Source: Clostridiales bacterium (lineage in GTDB: Bacteria; Bacillota; Clostridia; Lachnospirales; UBA12420). Taken from it: DNA of 30,159 nucleotides. Position 1 is the first letter of the stretch. Every line of letters begins with the position of its first letter. Where the stretch lies: NCBI GenBank assembly GCA_003452395.1, contig DMOI01000036.1, positions 1 through 30,159 of the forward strand, written 5' to 3'. The position numbers were made by a program, and so were the translations under genes. The notes under the pieces were generated by a model, which was not told the DNA's origin, did no database searches, and saw nothing but the letters and a program-made list of their open reading frames with translations. Below, one piece after another: positions 26,501-30,159 of this stretch.

Positions 26501-27034
26501 GTCTAGTGATATCTCATTCTTCTTTAATATCTCGATTTTATTCTTTGTAATATTATTTATTATTTTACTTATATCGTTTTTTAAGGTTTGCGTTTCTGTA
26601 AAAGTCTTCTGGGTAATCTCCATATCATTTTTATCAATCTCATCAGCAATTTGCATACTTTCTTTAGTTATATCAATGTTTATTTTAGATAACATTGACT
26701 TTAGCATATCTATGCGTCTTGGTACCCTACTATCCGTTGTATTAGCTTTAGAAGTGATAGGCTTTAACTCTACTTTATTCTTTCCTACCGATTTTACTTC
26801 AAAAAAAACTTTGTCTCCTGCCTTTACATCTCCACCTGATACTTTCAAGTCTCGTGTGTTCATCTCCTGTGAAGGTAGTTTGCCGTTCGTAAATTCTAAC
26901 TTTACTTTATCTCCATTAACTTCCGTAACATAGGCCTCTATTATGTTTTTTTCTTCCATATCTAGTTGTTTGAAATCTATTGTTTCTGATATATCTACTT
27001 GATTTATTTGTGTATTACTAATGCTTGCTACCAT
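23537..27034 (-). CDS. FliK-like flagellar hook-length control protein, very long
   Basis: 1165 aa. The C-terminal 130 residues look like the FliK C-terminal (Flg_hook) domain: IPIYLGDRLTNLNIYM, then ETLGDVSIDIKIKARAVDIK, then ENLEELQGVIEKLGYKTD matching the L.......L..LG pattern. The N-terminus (EAYVTEVNGDKVKLEFTNG and AGDKVFFEVKSVGKNKVELK) is a small beta domain also seen in some clostridial FliK-like proteins. The 850 residues between are Lys/Glu/Asn/Ile-rich and predicted helical, with loosely repeated segments. FliK proteins are usually 400-600 aa, so this would be an unusually long molecular ruler. GGGGGG lies 5 nt before the ATG. Its position next to flagellin and fliS supports a flagellar role; the exact role is inferred. 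Confidence 0.65.
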   Translation of the reverse strand: MVASISNTQINQVDISETIDFKQLDMEEKNIIEAYVTEVNGDKVKLEFTNGKLPSQEMNTRDLKVSGGDVKAGDKVFFEVKSVGKNKVELKPITSKANTTDSRVPRRIDMLKSMLSKINIDITKESMQIADEIDKNDMEITQKTFTETQTLKNDISKIINNITKNKIEILKKNEISLDKVTMEILVENLKEVYSNNDADVKNLEIKVEKSFYDKIKDAEENTIVTKKNIKTILDNNDLPETNENVKYIKNVLNQVKEVKEIKQEDILEIIKRNDNVTLESLYRAKYTSGGKTTRQEKTDATFDIDAEIAKTLTGQNIEVNSGNMALAKAFYNKDIDIIGANFEEYKIIENSVKNIDEEKAISEAVRNIRTGGKNIYIDEDIERLNEEKMQEKVITIKERISSININDIKMVIAKKQTINIRNIVNEGKLSESAIISSMDSAQIDVKALKVKLQIEEIRLKLTLEAAMKLKDKGINIETEPIKKVVDELKRMEKQVDITVGEQKITVDIGKADIMKTLYEKIDILKTRDMDTYANAIKNKIFLNIENLSNEIQTNSNNMEKMVENSNDSVDKYTKNGKESENAKNIHNMEKIKSAMLNSYEEAETRPNTRYGDSVKKIENQIESLLKNQNIQASEVNVKCSKILIKNDMEVNNENIEAIKVCENKVQAVTRGLHPVISLDMINQNKNPIQMHLDDVIQHIGDFNDKYGLDTQETLYDAIANMQDKKIINLEQKDALIAIYKAMSKIDKAGDIALGLAIKKDISLTINNLLEATKYIQTTKAKDDNINAVIDDNFGFLSELKNNENSISGKMQKILNEVNFGLTKDNKTLMQAMENVGLETNNENMYKTYNAKSILNEFRKLAIPEKMQRIISNNPSIIDAPIGEIVKKLKQVTDEKVKDYEYGDEKVNRFLKDIEGLDGTNENVLYALKKYDIKSTISNINMLKKFEKDFNFLSKEYKEIDNAIRNENLDIKTVLKNNLNNLREKLLGKKENNNSIDNLEDIKQEYSSKKDKNNDALIDKIENTQKTLKSTQNIQKQDEFYQIPIYLGDRLTNLNIYMYNDKNQNQNSDSKNEKNVLVSMDTETLGDVSIDIKIKARAVDIKINAENMQDREFVKQNLEELQGVIEKLGYKTDKISWQNQKLKNPIFDEINNEIRKYKNSKYEEVV

Positions 27035-27052
27035 AATATCCCCCCTGTATTC

Positions 27053-27080
27053 AAAGTACAGATAACAAATTACAGATAAC
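27053..27080. repeat. 14-bp tandem duplication upstream of the FliK-like gene
   Basis: AAAGTACAGATAAC is followed directly by AAATTACAGATAAC, with one mismatch. It lies 20-46 bases before the start codon. The period is twice seven, in line with the heptamer repeats elsewhere. It could also be a pair of operator half-sites. Confidence 0.5.
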
Positions 27081-27104
27081 CGTTAAAAACGCAAACATAC
27101 GTAA

Positions 27105-27296
27105 TTAATTTGTGTTACTGTCATCTATCTTATATATTATCGGAATAAAGTGATATATACTGAAGTATTCGAGCAACAAAAAAGACAGATTGATTAAAAT
27201 CCATCCTTCCAACATCATAAACACTAGCAGTATTGTTGATTTATAATAATCACTAGGCACAGGCAGCTCGGTACCTACGAAAAAACTTGTTTTCAT
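27105..27296 (-). CDS. 63-aa predicted membrane protein, coupled to ATPase copy 3
   Basis: The start ATG overlaps the stop of the upstream ATPase gene as TAATG, which suggests translational coupling; no separate Shine-Dalgarno site is obvious. A hydrophobic stretch at about 20-45 (STILLVFMMLEGWILINLSF) could be one membrane helix. The ends are polar, with an acidic C-terminus (IDDSNTN). I recognise no family. It may be a small partner of the ATPase or a chance ORF; the coupling and hydrophobic core are the only support. Confidence 0.4.
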   Translation of the reverse strand: MKTSFFVGTELPVPSDYYKSTILLVFMMLEGWILINLSFLLLEYFSIYHFIPIIYKIDDSNTN

Positions 27297-28981
27297 TATT
27301 TACGATACTTCATCTCACATTCCTTCCCCCTAAATCCTATACCTATCTCCGCTATTTCTGCTATTCCTTCTTTTTCTAGCTCTAGTCTGTACTTTTTCTG
27401 TTCTATTTGTTTTAAAGCATCATTTGCCGTTTCTTCCAAGTCTTTTTCTTCGAATTTTTGTCTCTTTATTTCTATTATTATTCCTCTTTTTGTTTTATCG
27501 TTTGGTATTAGTAAAATATCACTTCGTCCGTATCCGCTTTCTCTATTACTTTCAACTTTGTACTTTATCATTAGGTTTACAAATAATCCTAAACTAAATG
27601 CGTGGTAGAATTCTTCGCCTTTTTGTTTGTCAGTGTCATAGTAGCTGAAGTATTTTTCTACTATATCTTTAAACATTTCTTTGAAGTTTTCTATGTCGCC
27701 CGTTGTCAGTTCTTCAAGTAGCTTCGCTACCATATCACTCCCTATGCTATCCATCAACCAGTACTTTATTATGCTTATGTACAGGCTTCTCACTTCATTA
27801 TTAGGTATTTCTAGTAAATACTTTTCCTGCAAATCGTTTTCCCATTCATTTACATATATGTCTACTACTTTCTCTTTTACAGTCAGGTATCCGCTTTGCA
27901 AAAATAAGTTCCATATGTTTTCTTTTGAGGTTTTTAGTATGTCGTAGTTTATGTTTTCGTTTATGTATGTCTCTAGTGGCTCCCGCCTTATTAGTTTGTT
28001 TAGTCCATCTTTTACGTATTCTATATTCTTCCTTAGCATGTCTTTGATTAGACTATCTGAGCTTGTGTTTACCCAGTATGTTTTTAGTTCTCTGTGCTTC
28101 GCATAGTTTATTATGCTCCATGGGTTATATACTTGGGCTGTTCCAAATTTGTACCCGTTATACCATGTACGCACTTCGTTTATCTTATCAATCATATCAT
28201 AGTATTCTAGCATCTTTATTACTTTATCCTCTGTAAATCCAAAAAATTCTCCATATGTTCCATTTATCACTGATGATACTTCAAGATTATTTAGCCCACT
28301 AAATAAATTTTCTTTGCTTACCTTTGTTATCCCTGTCATTACTGCAAATTTCAGGCTTGTGTTTGTTTTCAGAGCTGCTGATAGGTAATTTCTCATGAAG
28401 TCTATTACTTCTGTAAAATAGTTATTTGAGAATCCACTTATTATCGGGGTGTCATACTCATCTATGAGCAATATTACTTTCTTTCCGTAATATCTTTCTA
28501 GGTATTCCGTTATCTTTTTTAGTGATAGCTCCAAATCTACTTGCGATGCGTTTCCATTCATTATTTTTTCATAGTATTCTTTTTCCGATTTATTCAGCTT
28601 TTTCACCACTTCTTCATTTTCGTTGTATACGGTTTGCATTGTATTTCTAATCTTTTCATACGTGTTTTCCCACTTTGCGTCTTTTAGTTCTTTCAAGCTA
28701 AAAAAGATAACTGGATATTTGTTTTTCTCGCTCTCTAGATTTGCTTTTCCTACTTCTAGTCCATCAAATAAATCATTATTCGGTTCTCTATGGTCATAAA
28801 AATATTTTAGCATACTAAGTGTAAGTGTCTTCCCAAACCGACGAGGTCTTGTCACTAACATTACTTGTTCACCTTTATTTATTAGTTCGTTTATAAATTC
28901 TGAGTTATCTACAAAATAATATCTCTCTTCTATTATCTTTTTAAAATCATCTATACCTATTGGTAATTTTTTCAGTTTCAC
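27296..28981 (-). CDS. AAA-ATPase-like / PD-(D/E)XK nuclease-domain protein (copy 3)
   Basis: 561 aa from the GTG at 28981, chosen because AAAGGAG lies 10 nt upstream and because the product starts KLKKLPIGIDDF as in the family. Another GTG at 28990 is in frame but only 1 nt from that site. RPRRFGKT is at 45-52 and LLIDEYD at 171-177; GITKVSKENLFSGLNNLE and WYNGYKFG follow. The C-terminal nuclease has D488 (GRSD), E504 and K506 (IEIK), then QIEQKKY and GIGFRGKE. All motifs are intact, and it is very similar to copy 2 (same length class, collinear motifs). It sits between the broken pilin-like gene and the flagellar block, and overlaps a 63-aa ORF downstream. The function is unknown. Confidence 0.88.
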   Translation of the reverse strand: MKLKKLPIGIDDFKKIIEERYYFVDNSEFINELINKGEQVMLVTRPRRFGKTLTLSMLKYFYDHREPNNDLFDGLEVGKANLESEKNKYPVIFFSLKELKDAKWENTYEKIRNTMQTVYNENEEVVKKLNKSEKEYYEKIMNGNASQVDLELSLKKITEYLERYYGKKVILLIDEYDTPIISGFSNNYFTEVIDFMRNYLSAALKTNTSLKFAVMTGITKVSKENLFSGLNNLEVSSVINGTYGEFFGFTEDKVIKMLEYYDMIDKINEVRTWYNGYKFGTAQVYNPWSIINYAKHRELKTYWVNTSSDSLIKDMLRKNIEYVKDGLNKLIRREPLETYINENINYDILKTSKENIWNLFLQSGYLTVKEKVVDIYVNEWENDLQEKYLLEIPNNEVRSLYISIIKYWLMDSIGSDMVAKLLEELTTGDIENFKEMFKDIVEKYFSYYDTDKQKGEEFYHAFSLGLFVNLMIKYKVESNRESGYGRSDILLIPNDKTKRGIIIEIKRQKFEEKDLEETANDALKQIEQKKYRLELEKEGIAEIAEIGIGFRGKECEMKYRK

Positions 28982-29082
28982 TCCCGCCACTCTCCTTTTT
29001 TCTTTACTTTTACCTTTATAGATACGTTAAGCATTAATGTTCATTTTATATAATAACGCCGACTCCATTTAAAATTAGTGTA

Positions 29083-29111
29083 ATTATATCACATATTAAA
29101 ACTAAGCTCAA
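29083..29111 (-). promoter_or_regulatory. Probable promoter of ATPase copy 3
   Basis: On the minus strand the -35 is TTGAGC (29111-29106), followed by a 17-nt spacer and the -10 TATAAT (29088-29083). The -35 lies inside the terminator hairpin of the preceding gene. A second, weaker candidate is TTTAAA with TATAAA about 30 bases further downstream. Confidence 0.45.
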
Positions 29112-29130
29112 GCAAAATTTACCTGAGCTT
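29104..29130 (-). terminator. Terminator after the DUF6273-like piece
   Basis: AAGCTCAaG (29104-29112) and CcTGAGCTT (29122-29130) form a 9-bp stem with one mismatch and a 9-nt loop. On the minus strand it is followed by AGTTTTAATA. It lies 38 bases beyond the stop codon at 29169. Confidence 0.6.
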
Positions 29131-29168
29131 ATTTAATAAATTTCACTTCGCAAATTCAAGGGCTTGCA

Positions 29169-29573
29169 TTAGTTCCATCCCATTATCGTGTACGCCGTTT
29201 CTGCTGTTGCTCCAGTTGCCCCATCTATTGCCATACCAGACGTGCTTAAGTACAAAGCTGGACGCACCCCGTAGGCACCATAATAAGCCTGATCGGTCTC
29301 CACTCCACCATTCGGAATAATACGGCGAACCCAGTGCGAGTAATCAGTACGTGCATCTCTTGTCCAGTAATACCATAGTGTAGTATTATTTGTTGGACCA
29401 CCAAGGACATCTGTATTTTGTGTTCTTGCTTCTGGGGTTGTATATGCTGCCTGATAGTCTGTTGATGTACCTGGATGTTGTAGTACTCCATCTACGTATG
29501 TTGATAACTCTCCTAGACTTGGCAAAAATACCTTGTCTATTGAATTTTTATAGTATGCCTGCTCCTGTATTGG
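29169..29573 (-). pseudogene. C-terminal DUF6273-like piece of the frameshifted pilin-like gene
   Basis: This frame opens after a TAG at 29576 and has no good start codon or ribosome binding site. It reads QEQAYYKNSIDKVFLPSLGE, then WYYWTRDARTDYSHWVRRI, and ends near YGVRPALYLSTSG. The order (LPS..E near the front, W..R.. in the middle, GVRPAL.L at the end) is that of DUF6273-like modules found at the C-termini of clostridial surface proteins. It continues the upstream pilin-like frame if one base is skipped between 29573 and 29548. I infer that it is the broken C-terminal half of that gene. Confidence 0.65.
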
Positions 29574-30159
29574 CTAGTAATATGCTTTTGCTTCCTACCA
29601 TACTTGCTAGTCCACCCACAGTACCTGCTGCCGCTCCATCTGCTACACTTATACTTTGTGTTTGCCCTACTCCTGTATTTGTGACTACTAGTGTATATAC
29701 CTTAGCACTTGTCACTCCAAATGCTTCTGGTGTTCCGTTTATGACAACTATATCTGTATCGTCAAATCCTGTTACATCTACGTTAAATGTAAACGTATAC
29801 GTTATACTCCCTGCATTTGTTGTGTCTGGTGTATTTGCTGTTATGACCAATGTTGGTGCTACTGGTCCGTTTAGCTTTACTGTTGCTACACCTGATACCA
29901 CTTGTACTGCATATGTATTTACCGAGTTTATTGGGTATTCCGGTCTCTCTTTTATATATCCTTCTGCTACCATTGCATCTATTATGTCTGCTGTATCAGC
30001 TACTGAGTCATGGCTTAGCAGATATGCTTGCGCCTGTTTTTGTAGCGTCTGAATATTTGCATTGTTTGCAGTCTGCTTCGCTACATCGACTTTGTTTGTG
30101 AATATCGGTATTGCTAGTGTTGCTAGTACTGCTAGGATTACTAGTCGAGTAACGCAGAG
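29548..30159 (-). CDS. Type IV pilin-like protein with Ig-like domain (5' end beyond window, 3' frameshifted)
   Basis: 203 codons are visible to a TAA at 29550-29548; the start is off the right edge. The first visible residues, VILAVLATLAIPIFTNKVD, are the hydrophobic helix typical of type IV prepilins and pseudopilins (with the AIP.F signature). A helical stretch with NIQTLQKQAQAYLLSHD follows. From about residue 85 there is a bacterial Ig-like domain (APTLVITANTPDTTNAG, then FTFNVDVTGFDDTDIVVING and YTLVVTNTGVGQTQSISVAD). The stop TAA comes just where a neighbouring frame picks up a DUF6273-like module, so the natural gene was probably longer. It would be membrane-inserted and assembled or secreted by a type IV pilus or competence-like system; no such machinery is in the window. 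Confidence 0.7.
   Translation of the reverse strand, partial: LCVTRLVILAVLATLAIPIFTNKVDVAKQTANNANIQTLQKQAQAYLLSHDSVADTADIIDAMVAEGYIKERPEYPINSVNTYAVQVVSGVATVKLNGPVAPTLVITANTPDTTNAGSITYTFTFNVDVTGFDDTDIVVINGTPEAFGVTSAKVYTLVVTNTGVGQTQSISVADGAAAGTVGGLASMVGSKSILLANTGAGIL

Noticed and set aside
23967..26933. Plus-strand frames of 120-144 codons opposite the FliK-like gene
   Set aside because: Phe/Ser/Ile-rich translations are what antisense of a Lys/Glu/Asn-rich gene gives; no start signals.

Overview
The window comes from an A+T-rich, motile member of the Firmicutes, most likely Clostridia. This rests on ClpX, ClpP, trigger factor, RpoB and RpoC of Firmicutes type, a flagellin with its FliS chaperone, an S-layer-homology (SLH) protein, strong Shine-Dalgarno sites (GGAGG/AAAGGAG) and heavy use of AGA, ATA and AAA codons. 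Every gene I can support lies on the minus strand, so transcription runs from high to low coordinates. No tRNA, rRNA, CRISPR array or complete insertion sequence was seen.

Layout in transcription order. (1) 30159-29169: a pilin-like protein with an Ig-like domain, cut off by the right edge, broken by a frameshift and ending in a DUF6273-like module. (2) 28981-27105: an AAA-ATPase/PD-(D/E)XK nuclease family gene, stop-start coupled to a 63-aa membrane protein. (3) 27034-20736: a flagellar block with a very long FliK-like hook-length-control protein, a 38-aa protein, a flagellin behind a sigma-28-like promoter, and FliS, closed by a terminator. (4) 20559-17223: tig-clpP-clpX, with its own promoter and terminator. 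(5) 17035-15107: an SLH surface protein behind a consensus sigma-A promoter. (6) 14885-7439: rpoB-rpoC as a separate unit with its own promoter and no rplJ-rplL upstream. (7) 7279-254: two more AAA-ATPase/nuclease genes flanking a secreted protein that joins a signal-peptidase-like (S26) domain, a seven-repeat RCC1 propeller and Ig-like modules. (8) 68-1: the start of a fourth ATPase of a different subfamily, cut by the left edge.

Housekeeping genes (proteolysis/folding, RNA polymerase) therefore alternate with accessory genes (ATPase/nuclease paralogues, surface proteins, pilin). The accessory parts carry heptanucleotide tandem repeats, an imperfect nested palindrome of about 210 bp and broken or interrupted reading frames.

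The most interesting locus is the RCC1 gene. A sigma-A promoter leads to an ATG with a good ribosome binding site, followed at once by almost 11 copies of a heptamer. With the present copy number this ATG is out of frame with the signal-peptide ORF; one more copy would fuse them. This is the layout of a phase-variable contingency gene. The same gene has an amber codon followed by 33 further sense codons, then TAA and a terminator.
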